Below are positions 17,763 through 26,160 of a stretch of DNA of 64,000 nucleotides, in pieces. The notes beneath the pieces are model-generated. The model saw nothing but the letters and a program-made list of their open reading frames with translations, did not search any database and was not told the DNA's origin. Each line of letters starts with the position of its first letter. Positions within the stretch are counted from its first letter, which is position 1. The translations under genes were made by a program, and so were the position numbers. This DNA is from Bin5 sp965242905 (GTDB taxonomy: Bacteria; Chloroflexota; Anaerolineae; Caldilineales; Caldilineaceae): positions 558,001 to 622,000 of the forward strand of contig CBDETM010000002.1 in assembly GCA_965242905.1 (NCBI GenBank), in the 5' to 3' direction.

Positions 17763-18929
17763 ATGAAAATCAAAGATATCCGCGCATTTGAGATTGCGGC
17801 CGAGGCACAGCCGCAGACGAAGCCGCGTACGCCAAGCCGGGCCGATACCATTCATATGAACCGTCCCATGGCACGCTATCCCCGTTTTCCCAACGGTGAG
17901 GGGCACGTCTCAATGGCCCCCTGGAAACGGCCGGCTGTGCTGGTTACAGCTGAGGACGGCACGCAAGGCTTCGGCATCTCCCTCTACGGACCGGTCGTGA
18001 CGAGTTTGATCAACGAGCATTTCGGTCCCAATCTGGTCGGTGAGAACGCGATGGCGACTGAGAAACTGTGGGATATGATGGTACGGCTGTCAACCGCATT
18101 CAGCCCTACAAGCATGACCAGTTATGCGATCAGCGCGCTCGACGTGGCCCTGTGGGATCTGAAGGGGAAGTTGCTGGGTCTGCCGGTGTACGAGCTACTG
18201 GGAGGGCCGCAGAAGGAGAAGATCTTCTGTTATGCATCCGGTTTCGACCAGGAGTGGTACATGGAACTGGGTTTCAAGGCCACGAAGCTGTTCAGCCCCT
18301 GGGGACCTGAACAGGGGTTGGAGGGTCTCAACAGGTTAGAGGAACTGGTTGCAAGCACGCGCGAAACCATCGGCGACGAAGTGGAGCTGATGTTGGACGG
18401 CTGGACGGCATATGATCCCGAATACACTGTGCGTGTGGCCGAGCGGATGCGGCCCTACAACCTGAAATGGCTGGAGGACTATATCCAACCGGAAGATCTT
18501 TTGGGCTACGAGTCGATCCGGCAGCGACTACCCTGGCAGACCCTGGCGACCGGCGAGCACTGGTACAATCTGGCGCCCTTTGCCCACGCCGCGGGGAAGC
18601 GGCTCGTAGACATTTTCCAGCCGGACGTGCTCTGGTGCGGCGGAATCACCGCGGCAGCCAAGATCTGTCACCTGGCGCAGGCGAATAACATTTCGGTCAT
18701 TGCGCATGCCGGGATGAACTATCCGTTCGGCCAGCATCTTTCCATGGCGATGCCAGCGGTCACGTGGGGGGAACGATCGGAAAGTGTCTCGGCCCCCGGC
18801 GTGCCCTTGGAGGAGATGGTCAAGCTGCCGGGCACTGCGGTGATAAAGGACGGCTACGTGCGGCCCAGCGATGCGCCAGGGTTTGGTCTCGAAATCGACG
18901 AGGCGTGGCTGGAGCAGGTCACTGTTTGA
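17763..18929 (+). CDS. L-rhamnonate dehydratase-like enolase-superfamily enzyme
   Basis: A 388-residue mandelate-racemase/MLE family dehydratase. It resembles RhmD more than the enzyme at 6315: the long HMNRPMARYP insert, LMLDGW, PYNLKWLED, TGEHWYN, DIFQPDVLWCGG and a late AHAGM are in RhmD-like order. Metal ligands should be D212, E238 and E265, with D288 and H315 as the catalytic pair. RhmD dehydrates L-rhamnonate to 2-keto-3-deoxy-L-rhamnonate, which an HpcH/HpaI aldolase (RhmA) splits; such an aldolase lies at 30173. The gene follows importer 2 by 61 bases with a GAGG site. Related sugar acids (lyxonate, fuconate) remain possible. Confidence 0.82.
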   Translation: MKIKDIRAFEIAAEAQPQTKPRTPSRADTIHMNRPMARYPRFPNGEGHVSMAPWKRPAVLVTAEDGTQGFGISLYGPVVTSLINEHFGPNLVGENAMATEKLWDMMVRLSTAFSPTSMTSYAISALDVALWDLKGKLLGLPVYELLGGPQKEKIFCYASGFDQEWYMELGFKATKLFSPWGPEQGLEGLNRLEELVASTRETIGDEVELMLDGWTAYDPEYTVRVAERMRPYNLKWLEDYIQPEDLLGYESIRQRLPWQTLATGEHWYNLAPFAHAAGKRLVDIFQPDVLWCGGITAAAKICHLAQANNISVIAHAGMNYPFGQHLSMAMPAVTWGERSESVSAPGVPLEEMVKLPGTAVIKDGYVRPSDAPGFGLEIDEAWLEQVTV

Positions 18930-19021
18930 ATCGAGACCTGGATGAATCCTCCGCGCCTCTGCGGAACATCGCGTCCACGCAACTAGAATTCCTTAGGTTT
19001 CACTGAACTGGAGAGATACCC

Positions 19022-20089
19022 ATGGAACTTGGCTACTTTCTTATGCCCGTTCACCCTCCCGAAAAGGACTTTACGCAGAGTCTTGAAGAGGACCTGGAGT
19101 TGATCGAGCGGGCCGAGGCACTTGGGTACTCCGAGGCCTGGATCGGCCAGCATCACTCGGTCAAATGGGAGCCGATGCCGTCGAACGACGTCTTTATCGC
19201 AAATGCGATGGCTCGCACGAGCACGATCAAGTTCGGGACAGGCGTGACGATCGCACCCTTCCATCATCCGGTCAACGTGGCGGTCCGCCTGTCGATGCTG
19301 GACCACCTTTCGCGCGGCCGGCTGATGTGCGGTTTCGGCCAGACCGGTATTCCCACGGACCTCAGCCTGTTCAACCTGCCGGCGGATCCGGGGGTACTCG
19401 GCCTGATGACGGTCGAGAGCATCAACATGGTGCTGAAGCTGTGGACGACCGACGCGCCCTTCGACTTCAAGGGGGACTACTGGCATATACATATCGACGA
19501 GACCCGCCCGGATATCGGATTGGGCGAGATCCTGCGGCCCTACCAGAAGCCGCATCCGCCGGTGGCGATGGCGGTCCTGAAGGGCACCTCGATGGCGGCG
19601 CGTATGGCGGGGCAGCGCGGGTTCTTTCCCGTGAGCACGAACCTAGTTCCCATGGCGACACTGGCCGAGCACTGGGAGACATTCTGCGCCGGAGCGCGTG
19701 AAGCCGGCCGCGAGACACCCGATCGGAGTATCTGGCGGATAGCGCGCAACATCTTCGTTGGCGACTCGAAAGAGGAGGCGTTCGATTTTGCTCTCAATAG
19801 CGCCTTCGGACGCTCCTTCGCTTATCTGATCGATTTGATCGGGCCCGGGCGCCTGGACGGGTGGAAAGAGGACCCGGAGATGCCGGACGAGGAAGTTACG
19901 GCAGAGTACGCGGTGCGCCGGCTGGCGATTGTCGGTGACGTAGACGAGTGCATTCGCCGTTTGCAGGAGATTCAGGAGTTGACAGGGGGGTTCGGGACGT
20001 TGCTCGCCATCGGTCATGACTGGGATGACAAGCCGCGCTGGTTGCGGTCGATGGAGTTGTTGAAGAATGAGGTGGTCCCTGCATTGTAG
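19022..20089 (+). CDS. Luciferase-like (LLM class) flavin-dependent oxidoreductase
   Basis: A 355-residue TIM-barrel protein of the bacterial luciferase/alkanal monooxygenase family. The N-terminus (MELGYFLMPVHPPEKDF), AWIGQHHS, the flavin-site region TGVTIAPFHHPVNVAVRLSMLDHLSRGR and the GRLMCGFGQTG turn are typical. Members use FMNH2 or F420 to oxidise diverse compounds, so the reaction cannot be named. It begins 92 bases after the RhmD-like dehydratase with a GGAGAG site and ends the importer 2 operon, implying a role with that substrate. A hairpin follows its stop. Confidence 0.85.
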   Translation: MELGYFLMPVHPPEKDFTQSLEEDLELIERAEALGYSEAWIGQHHSVKWEPMPSNDVFIANAMARTSTIKFGTGVTIAPFHHPVNVAVRLSMLDHLSRGRLMCGFGQTGIPTDLSLFNLPADPGVLGLMTVESINMVLKLWTTDAPFDFKGDYWHIHIDETRPDIGLGEILRPYQKPHPPVAMAVLKGTSMAARMAGQRGFFPVSTNLVPMATLAEHWETFCAGAREAGRETPDRSIWRIARNIFVGDSKEEAFDFALNSAFGRSFAYLIDLIGPGRLDGWKEDPEMPDEEVTAEYAVRRLAIVGDVDECIRRLQEIQELTGGFGTLLAIGHDWDDKPRWLRSMELLKNEVVPAL

Positions 20090-20093
20090 TACT

Positions 20094-20111
20094 GTTGATG
20101 AAGCCATCAAC
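20094..20111 (+). terminator. Short hairpin after the importer 2 operon
   Basis: GTTGATG-AAGC-CATCAAC forms a 7-bp stem with a four-base loop, beginning 5 bases after the luciferase-like gene. There is no T-tract, so it is a weak terminator candidate or a 3'-end-protecting hairpin. Confidence 0.4.
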
Positions 20112-20502
20112 TGAGACACGCTTGCGTCAATTCGGGAGTGATGCGGCGTAGGCCTCACAGACAGAATTCATGACGACCTATTGCACCGGAAACGCGGGCG
20201 CTCACCATTCCGAGTGGGATGGTTTCGTTGATTTAGACCTCTGCCTCTGCCTTTAACCACGTTGTGTGCGAAATCCAGCTTGGTTACGTGCTGGCGGGAG
20301 ATTAGGCAAACAATGTCAGGAGAATTTGACAGGAACAGTTTTCTGCGCTAAACCATTCGCGGTGGAAGGCTATTCACCGCATTCCCTACTCTGTCCCCCA
20401 GGCAGGCCAAATCCTAGCTTCAGTGCAACGAATAGCGCAACTTCTGTCACACTCTTTGTGTGAACATAATCCATTCTATCCACTTCCCTAAAGGAGTAAG
20501 AA
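20112..20502. other. Intergenic region before importer 3
   Basis: About 390 bases with no credible gene on either strand. The only structure noted is the inverted repeat near the right end, listed separately. Confidence 0.5.
20447..20463 (+). promoter_or_regulatory. Inverted repeat upstream of importer 3, possible operator
   Basis: TCACAC-TCTTT-GTGTGA is a perfect 6-bp inverted repeat 39 bases upstream of the binding-protein start, followed directly by CATAAT, a -10-like hexamer. The position suits a repressor site. No regulator gene is adjacent. Confidence 0.35.
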
Positions 20503-21915
20503 ATGACAGAACAAATTCGCAATCGAAACGAATCAGGCGGCCTGGTTGACGGCCAACTGAGTCGAAGGAAGTTCCTGCGCGCGGCCGGCGGGGTCACCCT
20601 GGCCTCTGTGGTAGCGGCCTGTGCCGGGCCGGCCCCTGACAGCGGTGCGGACGCCGGAGAGGCTGAGGAGGCGATGGCCGAAGCCCAAGGAATTACGATG
20701 CTCATCCGCACAGATATCCGCAGTGCGTACGCGGCGGATGATGCGGTTGAGCGCTGGAACAACGAATTCGAGTCACAGGTTGCCATAGAAGAACCGGCCG
20801 GCGCTCCGGATACGAAGATTCAGGCTGCCCAGGCGGCCGGCGACCTCATCTGGGACGCTTACTCGGTCGTGGTCTTTCCGTGGGATGCTCCCAGGTGGCA
20901 CAGTCGGGGCTTGATTCAGCCCATGGACGAGTTTATCGAAGCATCGTCGATTCCAGGCGCAGACGAGGTCGTGCCGGGGATTATCCCGTCGATTTTCGAG
21001 GTTCACAAGATCGAAGGGAGCCAGTACGGCATACCCGGCAATGTCGGTAGTGTCGCATTGGGTTGGTTCTGGGAGCCGATGGAGAAGGCCGGTTTTGACA
21101 GTCAGCCAATGACTTGGGATGCGGTACGGGAAGCAGCCGAAAAGATCGCCGAAACCAGCCCGGACTTGACTCCGTTCGATGCCGCTTGCTCGCCGCTCTG
21201 CGATCTGTACGCCATGATCTGGGGGGCAACTGAGACTCCGATTACCGACGATGGCTTGATTGATATCTCCGGCGAGGCGAGCCTTGCTTCTCTGGGGTGG
21301 ATTCGCGAAATGGTTGAAGACGGCCTGATGGCGCCGGCTACGGGTGAGAATTTCGGCAACTGGTTGAAGGGCGGTACTGCGTTGCTGACCTCGTTTGACG
21401 TTCATGGCACTATGGCCCAGCAGACCTTCGGGCAGGAAACTGCCACGACCGGAATCAATTTCTTCCGAGAGGATCCAGAGGTTGCCGGAACAAAGGCAGG
21501 CACGCCGTTCTGGATCAACTCCACGGCTCTGCTGAACAAGGCCGCCAACCCGCAAGGTGCTGTTGACTTCACTCTGTGGTGGTTTGGGCCGGAGAATAAG
21601 GCTACAGGTCAACAGATAACACAAGTTGCCGCCAAGCCTTGCTACCAGTACACCTACGACGAGTTTGTCAAGGACGACCCAGTGCAGCAGTGGCAACTTG
21701 AAGGCATCGAGCTGGTTCGCAACTCGGTTTGGTTCCCGAGCAACCTGTTCTTCGGCCTGCAGAACAGCAATCTTGCACCAGAGATGCAGCGGTTGCGTGA
21801 CGCGACGCAGAGTGTCACGCCTGAGGAGGTCGTTGAGGTGGCAATGGAAGGCATTCAAATCGACCTCGAAGAGTTGAAGGAGTCCGGTCGCTACGATCAG
21901 ATGATGATGGCCTAG
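20503..21915 (+). CDS. ABC importer 3: extracellular solute-binding lipoprotein
   Basis: A 470-residue family 1 binding protein with a strong site (AAGGAG) before ATG 20503. After a polar N-region comes a twin-arginine motif (LSRRKFLRAAGG), a hydrophobic segment and the lipobox VVAAC, predicting Tat export and lipid anchoring. A Glu/Ala spacer leads into the binding domain. It is followed by a near-perfect stem-loop and two permease genes. There is no catabolic enzyme in the same operon to suggest the ligand; the convergent Gfo/Idh/MocA oxidoreductase at 24165 is the nearest candidate. Confidence 0.92.
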   Translation: MTEQIRNRNESGGLVDGQLSRRKFLRAAGGVTLASVVAACAGPAPDSGADAGEAEEAMAEAQGITMLIRTDIRSAYAADDAVERWNNEFESQVAIEEPAGAPDTKIQAAQAAGDLIWDAYSVVVFPWDAPRWHSRGLIQPMDEFIEASSIPGADEVVPGIIPSIFEVHKIEGSQYGIPGNVGSVALGWFWEPMEKAGFDSQPMTWDAVREAAEKIAETSPDLTPFDAACSPLCDLYAMIWGATETPITDDGLIDISGEASLASLGWIREMVEDGLMAPATGENFGNWLKGGTALLTSFDVHGTMAQQTFGQETATTGINFFREDPEVAGTKAGTPFWINSTALLNKAANPQGAVDFTLWWFGPENKATGQQITQVAAKPCYQYTYDEFVKDDPVQQWQLEGIELVRNSVWFPSNLFFGLQNSNLAPEMQRLRDATQSVTPEEVVEVAMEGIQIDLEELKESGRYDQMMMA

Positions 21916-21931
21916 CAGTGGCCGCTAGTCA

Positions 21932-21966
21932 ATCAGCGGCAGCCAGTTCACCTGGCTGCCGCTGAT
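21932..21966 (+). promoter_or_regulatory. Perfect 15-bp stem-loop between binding-protein and permease genes (importer 3)
   Basis: ATCAGCGGCAGCCAG (21932-21946), a five-base loop and the exact complement (21952-21966) form a very stable hairpin 17 bases after the binding-protein stop. No T-tract follows. It is the strongest of three such structures at the same position in the three importers. Confidence 0.8.
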
Positions 21967-21998
21967 CAGCTCCCCTCCCGCGTTTCCAGGAGTCTTCG

Positions 21999-22952
21999 AT
22001 GACATCACAATCAGACACCGGGGGCGGCGGCCTTTTCGCCGCCGTTCGCAGATATCGACAGACAAGCGGTCAGCAGGTCTCCTTTCGGAAAAGCAACCTC
22101 TTGGGTTACGTGTTCATTGCGCCGGCAATGGCACTGTACCTGACCTTTAACGTTTGGCCGATCTTCCGGGGCCTTGCCATGGCGTTTACCGACTATCGCT
22201 TTGTTTACCCGGATACGCGGTGGGAGTTTAACGGCTTAAGTAACTTTGTCAAGATGGTGGGAGACCGGCGGGCGATGGATGCGGCGGCGATTTCGCTGAA
22301 GTATCTGGCATTCGTCGCGCCAGCCATGATCCTGATCGCTCTGATCCTGGCGGTGCTGATTTCCAAGGTCAAGAGAGGGGCTGCCTTCTACCGCTGGGTG
22401 GTCTATTTGCCAGCGGTGCTGCCCGTGGCCGTGATTTTCCTGATGTTCGGAGAAATGTATGGCTTTCAGTTCGGCTTTATCAACACCGTTTTGCGGGGTT
22501 GGGGAATCGAAAATCCCCCTAACTGGCTGGGGGATCGAACGCTGGCATTACCCTCGATCGGCGCGGCCCACATTTGGATGATCTTCGGTTTTCCGACTCT
22601 CCTGTTCCTGATTGGCATCTACAATATCGGCAGCGAAATGTATGAGGCGGCGTCGCTGGACGGCGCGAACGGTTGGCACCAGTTCCTGTATCTGACTGCC
22701 CCACTGTTGAAGCCGACATTCGCACTGATCGTCGTGCTGAATCTTCCGCTATTCGGAGTGGTCGAGCCGATGTTAATTCTCAACAACGGCGGGCCGGCCA
22801 ATTCTACGCGTACGCTTGGCCTGTATCTTTACCAGCAGGCCTTCGAGGTCGGTGATCTGCGGCTGGGGTATGCCGCGGCTATCAGCCTGGTCATAGGTGT
22901 GATCAGTGCACTGATAGCGGGAGTAATCTTTCGCTGGTCGCGACAGGATTAG
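21999..22952 (+). CDS. ABC importer 3: permease A (MalF/UgpA type)
   Basis: A 317-residue permease with AGGAG before ATG 21999. A roughly 30-residue polar N-terminus precedes about six membrane segments starting LLGYVFIAPAMALYLTF. The EAA loop reads SEMYEAASLDGANGWHQFL, then APLLKPT. It is the third MalF-type permease of the window and belongs with the binding protein at 20503. Its gene ends 78 bases before permease B. Confidence 0.9.
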   Translation: MTSQSDTGGGGLFAAVRRYRQTSGQQVSFRKSNLLGYVFIAPAMALYLTFNVWPIFRGLAMAFTDYRFVYPDTRWEFNGLSNFVKMVGDRRAMDAAAISLKYLAFVAPAMILIALILAVLISKVKRGAAFYRWVVYLPAVLPVAVIFLMFGEMYGFQFGFINTVLRGWGIENPPNWLGDRTLALPSIGAAHIWMIFGFPTLLFLIGIYNIGSEMYEAASLDGANGWHQFLYLTAPLLKPTFALIVVLNLPLFGVVEPMLILNNGGPANSTRTLGLYLYQQAFEVGDLRLGYAAAISLVIGVISALIAGVIFRWSRQD

Positions 22953-23030
22953 AGAGCTATGGGCGCGCAAATGTTACTCGTGAAGGCGACCCTCACCACA
23001 GAGGTTGATCTTAAGCAAAAGGACTGACTT

Positions 23031-23972
23031 ATGGCGACGGAAGCGGATGCAAGCAGCATTGGACAGCAAGCACAGAGAGAGACAGACAGCCAGATGTTCC
23101 GGTTGCGCGTGTGGCTGCGGCAAAAGGACTTCTTCTCGCACGTGCTTCTGGCAGTCGTTACTTTCATCGTTTTGTTGCCGCTGCTGTGGATCGTCTCTAC
23201 ATCTTTCAAGGACCGGCTTGAGTTTTCAACGAATTCAGCGGCTCTGATTCCCAGCAGCTTCAGTCTCGTGAACTATATGTACATGTTTGAAGCGATCCAA
23301 CAGTTGCCCATTTACATGAGAAACAGCTTTATCCTTGCAGCGGGCGTGACGCTCATCCAGGTGTTCTGTTCGGCTCTGGCCGGTTACGCATTCGCCCGGA
23401 TGCGTTTCTGGGGCCGGGATTTCATATTTATTGCAATCATTGTTTCGATGTTCGTGCCAAGGGCCGGGGGGTTGATGGCCCTTTACGAATTGATGACTTT
23501 TCTTAAGCTGCGCAACAGCATTCTCGGCCTGATCCTGCTCTTCGCGGCCGGTTTGCCCGCTGCCATCTTTATCATGCGCCAGGCCTTTCTTGCGATTCCA
23601 CAGGAGGTAGAAGAGTCCGCATTCATTGACGGCGCGAGTTGGTGGCAGACATTCTGGCGAATCGCCCTGCCTCTGGCAACCAGCGCGATGGTCATCATCG
23701 GCACGCTAGCCTTTGTCGGCGTCTGGAGCGATTACATCCTCACGTATACGATGATCGACCGCGATTCGCAGATGACTATTTCGGTTGGCATCAAGAAGGT
23801 GCTCGCGACGAGCTACGAGTCGGCGCTGTCACCACGATTTCGCAATCAGTTCGCGGGTGAGGCTGCCGACGCGACTATGCTCCTTTTCAGCGCATTGCCG
23901 GTGATTATCATCTACGCACTAATGCAGAAATGGTTTATGAGGGGGTTGACCGAAGGAGCTATCAAGTTTTAG
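23031..23972 (+). CDS. ABC importer 3: permease B (MalG/UgpE type)
   Basis: A 313-residue permease. The N-terminal 40 residues are polar; six membrane segments follow from LLAVVTFIVLLPLLWIVSTSFK. The EAA loop is EVEESAFIDGASWWQTFWR followed by IALPLATSA, and the C-terminus KWFMRGLTEGAIKF is typical of this partner type. It ends importer 3; a rho-independent terminator lies 126 bases downstream. As with the other sets, the ATPase must come from elsewhere. Confidence 0.9.
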   Translation: MATEADASSIGQQAQRETDSQMFRLRVWLRQKDFFSHVLLAVVTFIVLLPLLWIVSTSFKDRLEFSTNSAALIPSSFSLVNYMYMFEAIQQLPIYMRNSFILAAGVTLIQVFCSALAGYAFARMRFWGRDFIFIAIIVSMFVPRAGGLMALYELMTFLKLRNSILGLILLFAAGLPAAIFIMRQAFLAIPQEVEESAFIDGASWWQTFWRIALPLATSAMVIIGTLAFVGVWSDYILTYTMIDRDSQMTISVGIKKVLATSYESALSPRFRNQFAGEAADATMLLFSALPVIIIYALMQKWFMRGLTEGAIKF

Positions 23973-24098
23973 GCGTTGACAGTTTGCTTACTTTGCCGAT
24001 AAGTGAGAACGGCTGGGTGTTTTTCGCAACCTAAGAGGTTCGCGGAGCGGTCCCGGTCGACGAGGGTCGGTATAGCTGTTTGGCCCAAGATCCAATCT

Positions 24099-24124
24099 GC
24101 GTTTCCGCCGGGAAACGCTTTTTT
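24099..24124 (+). terminator. Rho-independent terminator of the importer 3 operon
   Basis: GCGTTTCC-GCCG-GGAAACGC is a perfect 8-bp stem with a four-base loop, followed directly by TTTTTTCTTT. It closes the plus-strand importer 3 transcript before the convergent oxidoreductase gene that ends at 24165. Confidence 0.85.
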
Positions 24125-24164
24125 CTTTCCGAAGCCGGCTGCTGTTGGCAACGAGGACGGCTCT

Positions 24165-25430
24165 CTAGGCCAACCCAAGCTCTTCGTCGATCTCCAACTG
24201 GTAGTCGTTGACCTTCTCTGACAGCACCTCCTCCATCGATAAGGCCCTGCCTGCCTCACTTGATTCCAGCATCGCGTAGGATAGCGCAACCGAACGCGTC
24301 CCCTGAGTAGGGTCGACTTCGATGCTGCCGCCGTCCTCGATTGCGAGGCCCAGTTCGCCATATTCGACGGCGAGTAGTTTGCGGTCGGTCACGGTAAAGG
24401 GGAAGTCGTAGCCCCAGAGGCGGTCGCCGCCGAAGAGAGCAGCTGTGATGGGTTCCAAGTGGAAGTCTGGCACAAGATCCAGGAGGCTTGCGTCGCAGGT
24501 CGACTCGCCGTCTTTGTGGAGTGTGATGAGCTGCCCGGATCTGTCGGGAGGCAGCTCGAGCGAACCGGCGGAACCATGGATCTGTCGCGTCCACAGGCCC
24601 TGACCGTGGGCGGCGTGGTCCTCTATGAACTGGCAGACGGCGCCGTTCTCGAAGAGTATTGTCGCGTATGAGGCATCTTCGGCGGTGGCTTCAAACTGTG
24701 CGGGCATCTCTTTTTGCCACTTAGCGTACACGCCAGAGGGGTTACTGGTGGATCGGCCTTCCGGTCCGGCGGCCGGGTTGTACCGTATTGGTTCGTGCAG
24801 GCGGGACTGGGCGTAGACCGTACTGACTGGGCCGAGGTAGAACTCAAGGATGTCAGCGAAGTGGACGCCCACGTCCAGGAGGACGCCGCTTTCGTTTTTC
24901 TGGTGCCGCCAGACTGAGATTGTCATTTGGCTGCCGCCCCCCATGGTGTTGTGAATCATGAGGCGGGGCGACCCGATGACGCCGGCATCCAGCAGGGCTT
25001 TTCCAAGCCGATTCATTGGATCGCGGCGGTAGTTCTCGGCCACGCTGACGATAGTCCCGCTCTTTTCGGCGGCCTGGCGAATGCGATTGCCGGCGCGTAC
25101 TGTCAGACCGACCGGTTTCTCTATCATGGCGTGCCAGCCGCGTTCCAACGCTTCTTCGGCTACTGTATGGTGGTAGCGGGGGGTTGTCGTAATATCGACG
25201 GCCGCTACGCCCAGGGCTTCGAGCTCCTCCAAGGATTCGACGACCTGCGGGCGTACTCCCAGACGTTCTTCGGCATCGTCAGCCAGCGATTCTGCGTTGG
25301 CCCGAACGGGGTCGCAGGCGCCGACCAGCTCGAAGGGCGAGAGCCCGGAATTGTGCAGTTCGGCGAGGCCGTACAGATGGCGATGGCCCATTCCTCCGCA
25401 ACCGACGATAGCGAGAGGGATCTTATCCAT
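24165..25430 (-). CDS. Gfo/Idh/MocA family NAD(P)-dependent oxidoreductase
   Basis: A 421-residue sugar or inositol dehydrogenase-like enzyme with AAGGA before the start. The Rossmann domain begins IPLAIVGCGGMGHRHLYGL (GxGxxG). The conserved substrate and cofactor segment MIEKPVGLTVRAG (EKP motif) follows, and the C-terminal alpha/beta domain carries GVLLDVGVHFADILEFYLG with the usual Asp and His region. Family members oxidise a ring hydroxyl of sugars, inositols or glycosides. It converges on importer 3 and may act on its ligand. No biochemical assignment is possible from sequence alone. Confidence 0.88.
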   Translation of the reverse strand: MDKIPLAIVGCGGMGHRHLYGLAELHNSGLSPFELVGACDPVRANAESLADDAEERLGVRPQVVESLEELEALGVAAVDITTTPRYHHTVAEEALERGWHAMIEKPVGLTVRAGNRIRQAAEKSGTIVSVAENYRRDPMNRLGKALLDAGVIGSPRLMIHNTMGGGSQMTISVWRHQKNESGVLLDVGVHFADILEFYLGPVSTVYAQSRLHEPIRYNPAAGPEGRSTSNPSGVYAKWQKEMPAQFEATAEDASYATILFENGAVCQFIEDHAAHGQGLWTRQIHGSAGSLELPPDRSGQLITLHKDGESTCDASLLDLVPDFHLEPITAALFGGDRLWGYDFPFTVTDRKLLAVEYGELGLAIEDGGSIEVDPTQGTRSVALSYAMLESSEAGRALSMEEVLSEKVNDYQLEIDEELGLA

Positions 25431-25513
25431 GAGGGGTCCTTTTTGGGTAGTTGAGGCAGTCGAATTGCCCTGGGTTGCAGAAGCCGAGGCACGACTTGAA
25501 TTGGTTTAGGCGG

Positions 25514-25921
25514 CTACTCTTCACTCTTGAGGAGCTGCACACTGGATGCGTAGAACAGGAGCGGCAGGGTCAGGTCCAACAGTGACCAAAGCCAGCCCTG
25601 AGAGTTCGCAGGGTCGGAAAACTGGAAACCAACATAGTTGTAGAGAAGGCCGAAAAACAGTGCGACTCCAGAATAAAATACTGCGTTTGCCTCAAGGTAT
25701 TCCCTGGTAATCGCTTCTTCAGAAGACGCATTCACAGATTGTTTGCGTTGGTAGGCATAGTAAACCACGATAATCATGCCCAAGACGAGGAGAGGATCAA
25801 GGATCCGGTAAACTGTATCGGCCACGCCTTCTCCTGTGGGGTCATAGAACTGGGACGCGATGTATTGCACATAGGTCACAACGGCTAAGACTCTGAGATA
25901 GATTGAAAACAATGACTTCAT
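25514..25921 (-). CDS. Small four-helix membrane protein of unknown function
   Basis: A 135-residue protein with about four hydrophobic segments (near 5-25, 38-58, 78-98 and 110-130) and short polar loops. No signature of a known enzyme or transporter was recognised. A CTCCTCCTT stretch just outside the start reads as AAGGAGGAG on the coding strand, an excellent ribosome site that supports a real gene. It lies between the Gfo/Idh/MocA gene and the large membrane glycosyltransferase on the same strand, with gaps of 83 and 239 bases. Confidence 0.65.
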   Translation of the reverse strand: MKSLFSIYLRVLAVVTYVQYIASQFYDPTGEGVADTVYRILDPLLVLGMIIVVYYAYQRKQSVNASSEEAITREYLEANAVFYSGVALFFGLLYNYVGFQFSDPANSQGWLWSLLDLTLPLLFYASSVQLLKSEE

Positions 25922-26160
25922 GCTCCTCCTCCTTGAGAAGACAACAGGTAGCCAAGCTTCATAAACTCAATTAACACGAGCATATATTGGGTATGACAAG
26001 GAGATTCGAGACCGATTCAAGTTGACCGACTAAGGTTCTCTGCCAACTGGGCACCAGTTGGAGCCAGTCTACAAAATATAACGCATTCACTTGGCTTTGG
26101 AAAAGCGGTTCTGCCACATGCCTCAGAGGATACTTGTAGTTGCAGGAGTGAAAGAGTTGC

